Below the pieces are notes generated by a model. That model was not told the DNA's origin, made no database searches, and saw only the letters and a program-made list of their open reading frames with translations. Positions 47,445 through 62,610 of a stretch of DNA of 64,000 bases are shown one piece after another; position 1 is the first letter of the stretch, and each line of letters starts with the position of its first letter. The stretch lies in assembly GCF_003945595.2 (NCBI RefSeq), contig NW_024104319.1, forward strand, positions 1,240,001 to 1,304,000, in the 5' to 3' direction. Source of the stretch: Pipra filicauda. Its lineage: Eukaryota; Chordata; Aves; Passeriformes; Pipridae. The translations under genes and the position numbers were made by a program.

Positions 47445-50400
47445 CTGAGGGAGGGGGAGAGGGAGGAAAAGACAGAGTTCCTGGTAAGTTCTCTTTTCAT
47501 CCCATGGGAAGGTCACAGACACACAGCCACCTGACGAGGGCTCTCTGCAGCTGCCTTGCTCTGAGTACAGGACTGGCTCTGAGACAGTCCACGTCTCACC
47601 AACACGTGCCTCTCCTGGGTTCACAGGTACTCACATCTTGGTTCCTGTGGGCCTGCTCAGAGGGAACTGACCCACCACATTTAATTCCATGGGGTTTTGA
47701 CCGTGACATGGTTAATACAGAAGATACAAAGGGGCAGGTGGAAGCAGGGGAAATCTTTCTCCCCTAGATGACAGTTTGCCTGACCACTACAGAGTCCCAG
47801 GACATGACAGGCTCCTGTCCTCATAGCTCCTCAGCCACCTACCTAAATTAAGCATGGCTTCTCCTTGTTTGCCTTTCCTTCCTCATCCACAAGAACAGTA
47901 CCAGGCTATTGTTTCCTGCTTCATGTCTCTTTCTCTAAGACAACGTCTATTTCAGGCAGGAAGGGCTCTCTGGAGCAGACAAGGGAAGAATGATGGCCTT
48001 TGGGGTTTGCAGGGAGTCACCCAGCACTCACTCTCTCCCAGCTGACTGCCTCAGAAGGCACCAGGGCTTCGTGCGTTCCCTCCTCCTGGGTCTTTCCCTG
48101 GGAATGCAAACACTCCCATTCCCTTTGCCTCAAGACAAACTATCCAGCTGCCACAGCTCCAACCATCAGGGAGCCTTTCCACTGACAAAAAAAGGGAGAA
48201 GACCAGCAAGAGCACAGCACGGCTCTCCCAAGGCGGTGGCCTCAGGACCTGACCCAGAGAGAGCTGCTGATCCAGCCGCCCCACACCTGGGCAGCACTCA
48301 CCCCACTTAAAAAGGGAGAAGAGAGCACTTTGGAGCAACACTTCACAGGTGTCTCTGGAGCCAAACAGACAAGGTAGAACCTCCACACCTCTCCCTAGCT
48401 GCTCCACCACTGCAGCCGGTGGTCACTGAGCTCCAGAAAGGCAGGGAACCAAGGAAAGACTTGGGGTAGAAGCTCACCAGGCTGAACATGGGATGCCAGT
48501 GGGCACCTTTGGTGGGATGTGGAGCTGAATAATCACCTACACAGGGAGCAGTCCTCTATCAGCACCTGGCAAGTAAAACATCACCATCTCTCCTCACCAT
48601 AGTGCATACTCAAGCTACCACCAGTTTTCACACCAAAACTAGACACGAGCTTTCCTACTACCTACTGGCTTTTTTAAAGGAAGTAAGCTCAGAGATATTG
48701 CTTTGAAATTTTTCAAAAATTAATCTTGGGAATGTTATTTTTTAAGATCTGGTTAGTCTCTGGGTAATTAACTCCTCCTGGATATTTGCCTCAAACACCA
48801 TCAAAGGCACTCTGGAACTGGAAGTATTTGACAACACCATGAAACTCACACAGGAGTAAGCATACTGTTAATAATCTGAGATCGTATGAACTAGTTTTGA
48901 GGATTATAGAGCAGATGTGAGAACAAACAGGTGCAATTTCCCTCCCCCAGAACAACAATCTGTCTTCTACAGAAAGGTGCGAATTCCACCAAATTTGGAA
49001 TCACTGTCCCCACTACAGCTAGGGCTACTTGTTTGGATCCAAATCACTGTGTATTTAGCCCAATACAAAAGCACATAACTTAGCATTAGTTCTGGGGGAG
49101 GGGGTGTTCATGAATAGTAACATTCAATCCTATCTCATGTTTTTAAAGAGGTCAATAATTCACTTTGTTGGTACAAACTGCACTGGATTAAAATAATATC
49201 TCCAGGTGAACACTCAGCAAAGTTACATCAAACTAACAGTGGCCATCTTGCAAAGGACCTCTGTTTAATTTGAAAGTAAATTAAACAAGACCAAACTGAA
49301 ACCACTTAATGCCTGAATAAAAGTTTGCTTGCAGGCTGGAGTTTATCATACTCCAAAGCCATTGTTTTTCCATTTGTTTGGCTTCACTTCCCACACAGAG
49401 AAGTCCTAATGGATATTAATGACCAGAGAAGGTTCACTGAGATACAAGCCAAATCCATGCTGAAAACATGGGATTTCTATACCCAAGGACTGCCAGGTCA
49501 TGCCAGGAAAATCTTATATGTATAATCAGTCCATCCAAAAGCACTTCCATGTAAACGGCTTATATTTGTCTATTATAATGGCTTATATAAGCCATTTGAC
49601 TACCATAGGATCATCTGCTTTACAATTTACCATTAAAGCAATATGTCCCTTTCTAGACTTTGCAGCCTCTGAAACAATGACCAGACATTCCCTGCCCACA
49701 GAGCAGGCAGGGACTGTGGCATCAAAAAGGCTTTGCAATCTTTACCTTTTGAGTTTCACCCAGACACAAAACAGAAGAGGCTAACCAATTTCTGTAGGGA
49801 AAACACCAGCCTGCTGGAAGAGGCATGAGAACGAAGCAAATCTTCCTCTCTCCACTGTACCCCCACAGCCTGCACTCCTACTGTCACTTGCTCTGCCTGC
49901 AACCCTCAGCTCCACGCACATCTCTTCCCTCCTTCCTTGCAGTATTCCTCAAATGAAGCAGATTCAGTCTGTCCTCCAAACAGACTTGGCTTGGACTGTA
50001 GCAGTCAGGTTGAGCCACACAGATGTTGTCCTTTCTCATGCCCATGTTGTCAGACTTCCCCATGAGCAACATCTTTCCCCACCAGGATCTAGACCAGATT
50101 CCAATCACTGTATGCAGCACCTGAGAGAGAAGTCACATAAGAATGACCTAAAGTTCCCAACCCAGAGAGTGGATGGATTTCCACCTTGATGCTGTGAGGG
50201 ACACAGGTAGTCTCAGCTCCTTTGAGGGTAGCAGCAGCAGCTCAAGTCTCTCTGCATTGGGAGCAAGAAGTCAAGAGAGCACCAATGTCCTTGAAAATTA
50301 ACCCTCTCTAATAAGTTACAGTAACTCACACATCAGGCTTCGCACAACAGGAAATGCTATTGCCAAAAATACTCTCCACATCAGCTGTTCTGAACAGAAC

Positions 50401-53400
50401 AGTGGCATCTGCTGGAGGGGCATGATGGCACACCTACTGAACGACTACATAGGATTACAGTTTGGCATCAGCATGAGTGCACAGCCTCTCAAAGAAATGT
50501 GAGAGTTCCTCTCAATTTCTGTACCACTTGTACCTTCTTGGGGGAATTGAAACACTTTGTCAAGAAGTGAAGGCGTGTGGGGATAAAGAGGGAGGGACCT
50601 GTTTGCAGTACCAGGTGTTGCTTAAAGTTCTGCCCTGGTGAGGAGGTTATCTTCAGTAAATAAAAATGGATAAACACTGTCAAAATCTCAAGAGAAGGAA
50701 GATTCCTGAACCTACTGTTCTTAAAGGATTTAATTTACTGAGATGGGTGTTGTTCAGAAGTTGATAACTCCTATCTGTAGTCACTTCTCAAAGAAAACAA
50801 TAGACTAGGTGCAAAATGACACTTAAGAAGATCACAGCCCTTCAAACTGCAAATCTGATCCCAGTCTTGTTTACTAGATGTGAAAAGCTGAAGAAAGTCA
50901 ACAGAGCATTAGAAGCAGAGAGCAGATCAGCAGCTAGTCTGCAACTGTTATATTTGCTTGGCACAAATACTGCTTGCCTTCCTAACTCCGCATTCGATAC
51001 TGCACTCCTTTGATTTCTAGTAATTTCAAGCAGTTGAGAAAATAGAAAATAAGAAAAGGTTGAAAAGAAATTTTCAATTTTGCTTAGAAATCAAATGCAA
51101 GAATTTGTGAGCTCTTCCAAAAGGCGATACAGAAAATATGCATCTGTCTTGCAGGTATCTTTTGCATTGCACTGTTTTACTACTTCCAAGATCTTTCCTG
51201 TGTTGGAATCCACAGAAATCACTCCACATTCATCCTCCTTGCAGAACCATTCTTCCTTACTTCACACCCCCCTCCAGCAACTCCATCCTACTCTGCTCCA
51301 TTAAGTGTATTCATACTAGCATCAAAGCAGCTCCTGAAAAAGATGTATTCGAAGAACAAAAGTAACAAGTTTATTAGAAAGGGATTTTTTATCTCCCACC
51401 TCCCATTTTCACTGTGATCTCTGTCTTCCCCCAACCCTCTCCCTTTTTGTACTGTGGAAAAAATCGATTAAGCTCTCTGGTATACATATTGCTGCAAACC
51501 TCATTCTCCCCCTGGATATTTCTTCAGCTGTCAGGAGACACTTGTCCCCTTTGCTAGCATTGTTGGAGTGGCCTGCTAGGCTAAGGGGGCGGGGAAAAGG
51601 GGGTTAGAGCCTGGCAGATGCCTCTTTTGTCAGAGACAAAGGACCCCCTGCCATCCTCTCCACTTTTCAGTACTTTCATCCACATTGGATCAAAGTGCTG
51701 TTCTGCATATGAAAGGAACCTGGCATTATTCGCCTCAAATTAGCCTATCGCCATCCTGCTAGCCTCCAGTCTTCCCAACAAAAGCGCTCACATCTGTTCC
51801 ATCATTTGCCTCATCTTCTGGGTTTTTTTTTCTTTCAGCTCTCGGTTTTTGAGGGCCATTCAATCTCTTGAATTATAGTCTGGGGGAGCATCTTCCTTGC
51901 TCTGGGATCGCTCAGCCAGACAATTTGCTTTTAATTGTCTTAAGGAGTCATGGGCTGCTTTTGGGTCCTTCCCAGCTAATAACTGCATCCATTACGGATT
52001 CCATTCAGCCTCTTCAGCCAATTCTTTCCCTCTTTCTCCTCCTTCTCAAAGGCGTATTTCTCTCCTTGCTCTTCACCTGGAGGAGACCATTGCTTCTCTG
52101 GGCCAGTGAACACTACTGCCCCAAATCAAAGCGAGCCTTAAATCAAAAGCATCATGACTATGAGAGTCAATAATCCTCCGTTGTCATGGTAATGGTCCAG
52201 CAGGCCAAGTGTTGAGAAGAAAGCAGGATTCCTCGCTGTGGTGTGGCACAGCTGACTTCGAGGTAGGAAGTCAAGACTGGCAATGTCAGAGCCTGGAAAC
52301 CTGAGCCCACCTGCCATGAGGAGCCCTGCAAAAAGCAGTCTAAACAAACAGGCCGGAGAAGTCTTATTTTGGCATGGGCTGAAAACAGCAAAAGGAGATT
52401 TAACCCACCATCTGCAGGCTTCAGAGCAGTCTAAGTCACTTTCAGAACTGTTGCACCCGATGAGATGCTCCCTGTGGCCTCTGCTTTTGTAAACAAGAGA
52501 GAAAAAGGAAGCAAATTCCCAAACTCGGACTACTTCTGTGAGAAAGATTGGATTAGAGCCATGAGCAGAGAGAGGTTTTATGAGAGACTCACCCAAGGGA
52601 CAAGACATGAACAGTATAAGTCAATGAAACTAAGTGCAAACTACACTATGTTACTTATGAGCTACAAGTTTCCCATGGGCTTCCTATTATTTATGTTTGG
52701 GGTTTTCTTAGTCAAAAGCCAGCATTGCAAGGAGAGGGAGCACTTTTCTCTGTCAGGATCCTCCAAGACAGTTAGATGACACTCTGCCTCAAATCTGACA
52801 CAGAGATGCTGACACAGGTAAAGGCAGTGAAGAATTCGATCTTTGGTCTGCCAAAACCAAATTTACATTAGGACATTGTACGCCAGATTCTTGCAGTGTG
52901 TCTTTCCAGAACCAAACAAAGAGACACTGAAGTTTTTGGTTGTTATCTGGAATTTGTATGGTAACACACAAACCAATCCTTCCTCAGCTAGGAGCTATAT
53001 AAAACAAGGGAATTTAGAAGTAATCCTCTTGTTACAGAAGGATGGTTGATAATGTTGAATCAGAGGACCACTACTTACAGCAGTGCTGGAAATGCAGCTC
53101 ATTTACTTGTAATAGACTGCATTAGTACCTATCCTTTTGTCTGAGTAATTTACACTGATTTTACAGTGTGAAAGGTAGTTTTCATGTTTTCACTGACAGC
53201 AGCAGAAATAAACACCCCATTATATGCTGAAAGTGGAGTAAGACCAGCAGTGGAATAGATTGTTCCCATTTCTCGGGGTAGCTTGCAATTCACATCTGGA
53301 CATCTACAAGACCTTGCTGGAACTTGCTCCCATCCTTCTCTGGGCTAATTGCAAGGCCATGAACCTGCTGCTGCACCTCGTCCCTGGCAACTCTTCATCT

Positions 53401-56400
53401 AAGCTCACTGGGATTCCTCCCTGTGCTGCAGGAATGCTTCAAGCTTTTCATGAAGTGCATCTGTGTACAGACAATCTTTGAACTTGTGATCCAGATTAGC
53501 ATGTTACTAAAGAAGGATTAAAGTTTTTTTTAGTTCCATCTGTATTAAAGATTTTGTAAATGTTAACAAAGTTTGTTTTTAAAACCTTCACATATGAAAC
53601 TTTCACGAGATGCATTTTTACTTCAAAGGGACTAGCCCTTTGTCTAATTTTCGGGTTTCTACTGTCCTGAAGCAAAGCTCAAGGCAAAAAAAAGAAGCCC
53701 CAACAAACTACTTTCAACACACTACACTTAGAATTCCTGCCTGTCTCACACTTAGCATTTTTTCAGCTAGCAAGTCCATTTTGTTTTGGACTAGCACTGC
53801 CACATAACTCCTAAACCCAGGTCAAAATCAGACTTGGGAACACTTAACCAAATGAAAAGGAATTACTAACAAACCCGATTTCTCTTAGTATATGCTCACT
53901 TTCCAATTTACAGAACTGTCTAACCAGTACATCAGTAGTAAGGGTTTCTTTCCTTTGCCTAACTATTTAGTTTACAGCACACTTAACACAACCATCTTAA
54001 AACTGGATTAATATTAAAAGAATAACTAAGTTCCAAAGGGAAGAATCTGAAACTAGGGTTTCTTGGGCTGACACTAGCTATACTTCTAAAATTCAACATC
54101 TCCAATTGGTGTTTTGTTTGGCTTTTTGTTTGTTTTTAAAAAAAACAACCTTCTACTAAAATAGTTGGTTTGGTTTACTTCCACTTCCTTCTTTTCCACG
54201 GGATACTCTTAAATCTAGCTGAAACAAAACTAAAATACTGAAGTTAATAAACTCTTTATTTTAACTTTTAAACAACTTACAGGAAAATTCCCTTAGAATA
54301 GAAACAATCTGGCTTTCCAACTGTAGAAAATACGTAAAAAAAGTAGAAATGATGACACATGACTGTGTTTGGGACTGTAAGGAGTAAGCTGAAGCCTTCC
54401 TATCTTCCACAGCTTTAAGAACAACATTTAGTAGTACTTTTTAATCTTCCTAAAACACAATTACTGAAACTAAACAAACTTGGTATTGATGACCTGGGAT
54501 TTTGCCTCCTTTTTTTTTTTTTTTTTCACTCAATCACAGATGTTTTTTGGAGTGCTGCTAGATGAAAGAAAAACTCTCATAAGTTCCCCCTTGCCTTCAT
54601 TATTCTTTTATTTGTCCTTTCTACCACAGGCTATGTATACCTTAGGACTAAACTTGATAGCAGTTTGGAAGATTGCTAGAAGTAGCATGCCTTAGGAATA
54701 TAGAATACTAAAGTTTGAACTTGCTCTTGCCAGTACTTTCACACCTTTTTTGGTGGAATGGAATAACTCAGAAAGAAAATTTTTAATTGGCTGCAAAAAA
54801 AAAATTTTTACTTGGCTCTTTCTGCAAAACTGATGTACATTACTTGTGTAATTCAGGTAAGCATGGCTAAATCAAGACTACAAAGTTAACAGGGTAAACA
54901 ACCCGGCCTTGCAGATAACAGCCCCAGACAGTTATCATGTGTCTCCTGGTATCCTCACAGGGAGATCTTTGGATTTTCTTGAAGTTCTGCCAGCTGTAAA
55001 ATCTTCTTCCATATAAAACACTCAGCACTGATAAAACATTTTTCCACTCAATAGAGCAACTAGGCCAGGGCTCTGTCTGCTGCTCCAAACAGAACAACAA
55101 TTTTGAACCAATGTTTATGTTGTAGGCCACTGGAAGCAATCTTTAAGAGAAGGTTCTGGCCTCCAAATGGAGCATAGCAGAGCTCACGACAAACTTTTCC
55201 ACAGCTACAGGGGTGAAAGGAAGAATTTATGTTCTATTTACATATTGTTATACACTATTAGACTTGCCAAGAAAAATCTCAAACAAGAACTGCTAAAATG
55301 GTCCCTAGCTGGCTTCAGGCAGATCAGAGGCTGGAATTTCTCAGTGCAAAAGCTTTCCAAGAGGAATAGCTGACAACATTTTCAAATACTGAGACACAGG
55401 CCTAAGTCTGTGTTCTTCACAGTAACTGTGAGTCCAGCCACGTAGTAAAAATACCATGTCCCAAGGTAGGATGGGAACTTATAAACCACCAGCTGTGCAG
55501 CACGAACGCCCTGAGATGACGTTCTTGGGATGAGTCAGCTGGCTCCACTACCACATGGCACCTCCACTTCCCTCCCTGGCTGTCCACATTAGGACACGAC
55601 CAGTGGTTCCAATTTAGCCAGTATACCAAGCTGCCTCTGTGAAAAAAATCTAAAGCACTCTGATATTCAGACCCAGGAAAACCCACCTGCTGCCAGTGCA
55701 ATCAGGAAACTGCTGAGCATTTGCTACTTCTGAAAGAAAGGCTGTTCATTGCTAGAAAGTATCTGGTGTTTTTTGTTTTGGTTTTTTTCCTTTGTTTTGT
55801 TCTTGAAAAAGATTGTTGCATGCCAAAAAGGGTGCCATAGGAATTTTAAGTGATTGTCTAAATTCAACTAATTTGCAAAAAATCTCATATCAGATAAGCT
55901 ATTGCTGTAAAAGTATGGTAGATTTTAACCTGCGGACTTCTGAGCCAGTTCCAATGCATCCAAAGCCAGAAGAAAAGATTCTTATTTCCCTAGCTAATCC
56001 CAGGGCTTGTCCAACTTACTACAAGCCTTTACTATTTTCCTTCTCTTGCTGCCTCCTTTTAAAAATAAAGGTGTTAAATCACCAAAATGTAACTGCAGTC
56101 CATCAAGATATGAAGTCAGAAGGATGCCAGTTCAGTTTGGATCACAGAAGCGTCTACGGACACTGCCACTTGGCATGGACTAAAAAAAAAAATCAGAGAA
56201 AAAATTTTGCCAGGCAAAAAAGCCATGAGAATATTTCTGAACTCAAAACTTTCAGACCAACTGAACAGAAATTTCTCAATCTTCTCAGTCAACAAGGTAG
56301 ACAACAGTTCTAGCAATGAGATAAGCCCATTTTCTTTAGCACTTCTGAGCCCTACATAGTCAAACAATTTTGTTAAAGGCCAGAGCAGGTCACCTACCCC

Positions 56401-59400
56401 ACAGGAAGTTCCAGCACATGGTCACACACACTTACTCTCAGGTTAAGTGTCCTGAGTAAACATTTGCTCAAGCATCTCTGAGAAAAGCAGAGGTATCTGC
56501 CAAGAGCTCATAATTTTCACAAAGGCACCACGATTACCTAAGTCTGACTGTTAAGATTAAAATGGCCTAAGATAAGCAGGCAGGCTCTGGGGTGTGATGA
56601 AATGAACAGTAACAAGAACAAAGCATGTCAAGATTTATCTCATGGGCACGTTATACTTTGGCCTCAGAAGTGAACAACTGTGTATTTTTCCTGGGCTAGC
56701 CAGGGCAATGCTTTTTCAGAAATAATGTTGAAAACCTGCAGTGCAATTGGTATCAACTTAACCAGCAACTCTCTGCATGGAAAAGATGCAAGAATATATT
56801 GGCTAAAAGTCTGTAACTTTCAACATTAAAGCAAAAAGCTGTGGTGCACTCAAAATTGCGCAAAATATTTTAAAGGTTTAATGGGATGTGAATCATTATC
56901 CTCTGAATCCAGTTTTGGAAATAACAAACAATATTGTACAATAGCAGTTGCTTGGTGAGTATCTGCTAAAACTATGACAGAAGAAAAACAACAAGGAGGT
57001 AATCAGGGAAAAACAATTCAAGCTGCCCAAGCTAGACAAATTCTGACAAGCTGTACTTATAGACTAATGGGACCTTTTTTAGGGATTCCCAAGAGATTTA
57101 GTTCCATTTCATGGACAAGAAACCCTCAAGAAGATCTGTACAGTGTAGGCATAAGACTCGTACTACAAAAACTCTAGTCTGAAAACTTACACTTGAATGA
57201 CAACACAACACAATACAAAGTCCTGGGTTAAATTTTTATTACTATACTATTACTATCCACTCCAAAGATCTGCAGAAGGATGCCTCCCTCCTGAATCATT
57301 GCACATTACACCTCGTTACGAGTGTGCGCCTTCTCTGTGTCAGGCAACACCTACCAGAACTCCTTAGGCTTATGTTTCCTCAGTTAAAATCTGAGATGCA
57401 AGTCCACAAGCGACGTGTCTACGCAGTGTTGTGACACTGGATTAAGGATGAAAGAGTTCAGAGATTACCTCACTCTGGATTGTGGCACGGAATAGACAAA
57501 CATAAAGCAGCTTCTCATCCCTTCAAATATTCTACGTATCCCACCGCATAGAGCTCCTACAGGGTTTTTTTAAATGTTCACTTACATGAAGGGACTCCTC
57601 CCAAACTCATATACAAGGAAAATAAAGTTGGCATTGAGAAACTTGTGTCAAAATCCGTCAAACAGAATACAGAAGCTCTTATAGTCATGAACTCCTACAA
57701 ATTCTCCATTTTGTCATGTTAAAAAAATGCCGCCCTATCGGCATTTATGACCCATCTGCAAACTTTCTAACTGGCAACAATTCCTGAAACAAAGTTGCCT
57801 CCTAAGAATAGGACATCTGGTGCTTGCCAGCCTACAAATTATGATTCCCAAATAGGGAATCTTTTACCACAGTCACTAACAGTGAGGGACCCCACTGGAC
57901 CAGCTCTTCTCAAAGACTCCCTCACCAGTATGACCCAATACACAATGCACCCTTATTTCACAGTGTTTTTCCACTGCTTCCTATCAGGATTCTGTTTTCA
58001 GTTGTGCTCATTTGCTCTTCATAACATTCTAACTCCAAACCTCCCTTTCCTTTCTAGTAGCTACTCTTTTCTCAGGTGCATTAGTTTGCTTTCTTACTTG
58101 AGCTCATATTTGGGTTTTTTTGCCTCCTTACAATGAGCAGGACAGGGAACTCCCTGAACACAGAAAAAGGTCAATATTACTTCTTGCCTCGTTTTTCCAG
58201 AGACAGCAGTAGTTCAGCTGGGAAGAAAAGCACACGAGAGCCCTGTTGGTGTAGGAATCTTCCTAGACATTGCCCTGAGAATATTCATCCAAAACCACTC
58301 ATCAACCAATATCAGACATGAGTTGCTCTCAATCATGCCAGTTATCCAGGCTCTGCACCATTCAAGATCAAATACAACTAAATGCAAACCTAACAGGACA
58401 GCAGAGATTTCCTGTTCAGAATATGTCATATTTATTACGTTGTTAAACACGCTTGGTGTTGAAAAGTAAATTCACAACAAATATCTTGTTAGGAAAACTT
58501 ATAAAGAGTAACATCTGCTTGTGACAGATAAAACAAGGAACGAAATCACCATCCCCGAGAACAGCACTTCAAACTCTTATATAAAGCCCAAAAAAACTGA
58601 AATCTGGTCAAACCTCCAGAACCTGCTGAGCGGTTTGGAATTAACGTAAAAAGAAAATTTAAGTTTACAAAAAGGTTTCAGAAGCCACTGGATGCTTTGC
58701 AGATTAACCCCCCTGCGATCTCTGCAAACCCAGTGATGATCTATGAACTACTGTGGGTGCACATGTGAATTTCAAAGATAGAGGGCATTAAAGCCTTTTG
58801 TCATGTGCATGCACCACACTCTCCAAAAATTCAACCCTCACAAGCTACAGACTTCCAGCTGAGCAGTGCTGCAAATTAAGTGTAATGCTTGCTAGTGTCT
58901 CATTTGATGGTTTCTACTTGCTTCTTGCACTCATAAATAGGATTTCACACTATATAAGCACACTGAGCTGGTTCTGATACATTGGCTGAAGCCTCTCTTC
59001 CCGCTGCACAAACCAAAGCTCTATGTAAATTATCATCCTTTTCCATTCCAAGCCCTTGCTTCCAGTCTCCCCCCTCTGCTTGTTTGTGTGTGACCTGCTG
59101 TCATTCATTCTGATTGTGTGACTATCCAAATAAGCCACAGAGTCAATGAAAGCACCTTGGTGGGCTGGAGACCTGACAAGCTCAGTCAGAGCTCGCTCCA
59201 TTTGATGTTCCCAGTTTTCTGCTGCTCCAAAGGTAGGAAGAAGTACAGGGTCCATTCCTGATGGTCACATGCTAGTGCTCAATTTCATGTGCTAACTGCT
59301 CTCACATTTAGTTTTTATGATCAGGCTGTCCTTACCTCCGGGACACAACAGCAAAAGGTGTGAATATTTCAGTATAAAATTTAAGTTGCAACGGTGAAGC

Positions 59401-60942
59401 ATCAGATTCTTCTGACATGACACTATTGATTCTCTGCCAGGTGACAAGAAGCACCATGGTAGGAAGTGCTTGCACACCCATCCATAAATAGTGAGAGTGA
59501 GATCAAAGGGAGACAACTCACTCCCTTGGTATGCCCTCTGGTCAGCATCAAAGCTTAGTACCAAGCCCAGAACCCCAATCCCTTGCAGCCCCTACTGCAA
59601 CCCCCCTGCACAATTCCTTTCAGGAGACCTTTCAGGTGAAGTAAACAGCACTGCTACCTGACAACTGTCCTGCTTGCCTTTTTCACACCAGGACATTGCA
59701 AGCTTGCAGACACAAAAACAGCAGCACCACTGCTTGAAAGTTCAAACCTGAGTCATACACCAGGCTCACAGTCAGTATGTCCAACTACATACCTGCTCCT
59801 AAATAGTTCAAACTAAGTAAAACAAAACTTGAAGGCTGTACTCCCTCAAGTAACTTCTTTATTCTCTATCCTTGGCTATGGAAACTGACAAGTCATTTCA
59901 GCTATGGGACATGGGACTTCTCCCAAGTCCTCTTTTTGCAAGAAAGACAGTCAAATAAATGTCAGTCCAAATCCTAACTCCCCTCTCAATCTGCCTGCTA
60001 GAAATATCCAGCGTCTGCTGGAAACATATCACCTCTCTGTACAGGCCCTTAGAAAATATTATTAGCACCTTTGTTTTGCAACCAGGAAGGAACAGAGAGA
60101 TAATTTTACTTATGTTTCAGTTAATCAAGCCCTAGGGTTTCAATTTCCTCAGCAATCCCATAATTCTGGTCCAGAGGCCCCCAGAGTTTTGTCAGCACAA
60201 TCTTTTATCTTGAATGGCCTCACGAAACTTAAAAGTCACTGGGCCCACCCTCAGTACATTGTGTCAAGGATGTACTTGGTGCAGCTCAGTGTTGATTTAA
60301 ATTGTGATGAGATAGAGCAGTCATTCAAGGACACCACACGATGGTACATGGACTGACTCCCCATTTTGAAAACCACCATAAAAAAAAAATCAGACACAAG
60401 CAATCATGAAATAAAAAAAAATAATACTTCAAGCCTATCATAATTTTCTTCTGTGCTGATGGAATTGTTGCCACAGCACTGCAGAAAACGGTCTGCAATT
60501 CTCCACCATCAGAAAGGGCTAATTCAATTTCAATTCAAAATAGCTGAAAACCATAGTTTGATAGAAGTGCTGACATGTTTGACCTTTTGTAACATTTGAA
60601 ATAATTTTATTTCAACTTTCAGCTTAACAATTTCCAAGGACATGGTTTTTATCTTGTTAAAGACTATTACTACATTTCCCTAACCCAGTTTCCTTGTATC
60701 TCACTTGTTTTCCATGAATGTCCAAGAAGGTTGCCTAGCAGTTCGTAGTACCCTGTGCCAGTTCCTTTAGAAGCCTTGGCTGCGTGTGTCTGCTCCTCCT
60801 GCTGGTTTTTAAATGGTTAGTTTTACCAGGTATCTTCTAACCCTCCCCTCATCAGTAACTTGCTGGCTAAACCAATATCACTTCTATTCTGTTCTATTCC
60901 TGATGGCCCATAACAGCACTGTGTTTTAGCAAAAATATTTGC
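47445..60942. other. presumed long TRABD2A intron
   Basis: I looked on the minus strand for TIKI exons coding the GTIHVPYTRVWDFIPD-type and KGLYADYLFNAIAGNW-type blocks and found none. The intron upstream of 47,444 would then exceed 16.5 kb. Pyrimidine and A/T runs occur (for example a T run at about 54,510). No other gene was seen on either strand. Confidence 0.5.
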
Positions 60943-61400
60943 CTACTTCAGCCTTTCTGCCATGCTCAGATACTCTAAGGGTGTTCTTTGCAGAGCTGCT
61001 CTCTTTTTAATTTCCTCTGCTACCTCCACAACTTTTGCTCCCCAGTTGCAAAGTGGTGCAATGAATATTTCTGCATAACGAGGGAAATCACACCAGTGTA
61101 GACCTGCTGGTGGACAGTTCTCAAAAAACCTGGCCACCAGAAAAACTATTTAAAACATTTCTTGCTTCTGCCCATTCCATTTTCTTATCGCACTCATTAG
61201 ACTGCGTGGCTTTATCGACACTAGGAGTAAATTCCTCACTTAACAAGTCAAGTGAAAAAATGCTAAATGAGCACAAATCTGTACAGTCAATTTCCTTAAA
61301 TTTGGAAGGGAATATAAGTAACAAAGCATCAGCTGTGTCAGCAACCGGTTTGGTTAAACAGAGAAAGTCTTCTGAAACTTTTACCCTAGTTTTGAGTGGC
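60943..61400 (-). pseudogene. decayed, frameshifted ORF of unknown family
   Basis: On the minus strand a frame is open from about 61,400 to 61,121 (FSIFSLDLLSEEFTPSVDKA, then WAEARNVLNSFSGGQ). After a six-T run it continues in another frame from about 61,137 to 60,943 (FENCPPAGLHW, APLCNWGAKVVEVAEEIKKR, TPLEYLSMAERL). The two parts read as one protein split by a slip in the T run. The character suggests a mobile-element or retrovirus gag remnant, but I do not recognise the family. Confidence 0.35.
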
Positions 61401-62526
61401 AGCTAGGCATTTACAGGCTGCTAGAGGGGATGGGAGGGGGGTAGTAAAAAAGGAAGTCCCATGGACCTCTTCTGTAAAAAAGCTATTAAATTCCTAACTG
61501 CTGACACAAGAAAATACCTCTGCTTTTGTCATGAGGGCCTTCATCCTCAATTCCTGTTCTCTTTAAAAACCCCGTAATGGAGAATGGGGTGCCTTTTAAA
61601 GGTGTTGGCAAACGCTACAGCTAATACACTGAAAAAGCTGTTGCAGAAAGCACACACTGTAGAAAGGAAAAATAAAACCCAAGCCAATAAACAGTCCAAA
61701 TGTTACCATCAGGTTCCCTTTTCAGTGTCACCAGATGGATGCACCAAGCCTGTTGAAAGTAGCTCATAAAGAACTACCATAAAATTGGACCACAGGCTGG
61801 CTGCTGGCCCTAAAGCTACTAACTGCAGAAGTCCTCATCTGCAGATGTGAAGTATCATGATCTCAGACATGCTGCTGCAGCTGTTCAGGACAGAGCTCCC
61901 CAAACATTTCCTACTTCTCTTTCCGTACAGCAATGCACAGCAAACCTGGACTTGAGCTTGACAGCACGTACCACCCTGGGCACGGCTGTACCACAGCTTA
62001 GGGAGTCTGCAGTCACACATGGCTTTGCAGCTTGTGCAGCACTGCAAAAAATCAGACACGGTGATACAAGCACTCTGCCCAGGATTACTGCCCAAATTAA
62101 TACAGCCAACTGAACTGAAACGCCATAATCCTTCCACGTCGTTTTATTCTTCACATGTTCTGACACTATTTGATAAGTATTTCCTATCCAGCAAATGCTT
62201 ATGGGATTTACTAATTTAATTGAATGAATGTGTGATTACAATGAATTTGCAACATTTCTGACAAATTTGGGTCTAAAGACTGTCATATCTCTTGAGCTTC
62301 CAAACCAAAAGGGCACTGAAATCAAAGGACTTTTCAGACTTATAAACAGGCAATGCGTTTAACCAAGCTAATTTATGAGGTCTTCCCAGGACAGGGGCTC
62401 TCACTGCAAGCTGAATGTGCCTTTCTGCAACAGACGAAGGAGCTGGAGCTAAAAATAACAAAATTGATTGTGAACATCTGAATCTCTATCTTAGTACATG
62501 AAGATTTTTTGTGACAAACACATTTT
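61401..62526. other. no gene seen
   Basis: Overlapping short open frames on both strands at about 61,835-62,166 have no recognisable product. They could belong to the same decayed element as the neighbouring frame at 61 kb, but nothing shows it. Confidence 0.4.
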
Positions 62527-62610
62527 GGTGGTGGGGGTTTTTTTGTGTTGTTTTTGTTTTGGTTTGGGGTTTTTTATTTTATTTTGATTTTGGTTTTGGT
62601 TTTTCTTTTG

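Noticed and set aside
59380..59450. Possible NT5C3 DxDxT exon (reads SSDMTLLIL on the plus strand)
   Set aside because: The residues before and after do not fit the family: no ITDFD or ISDFD before and no SRF after. No suitable acceptor is present; a chance match.
61835..62166. Overlapping 90-100 codon frames on both strands, some with virus-envelope-like flavour
   Set aside because: The resemblance is too weak to name; no motif, glycosylation pattern or flanking LTR supports it.
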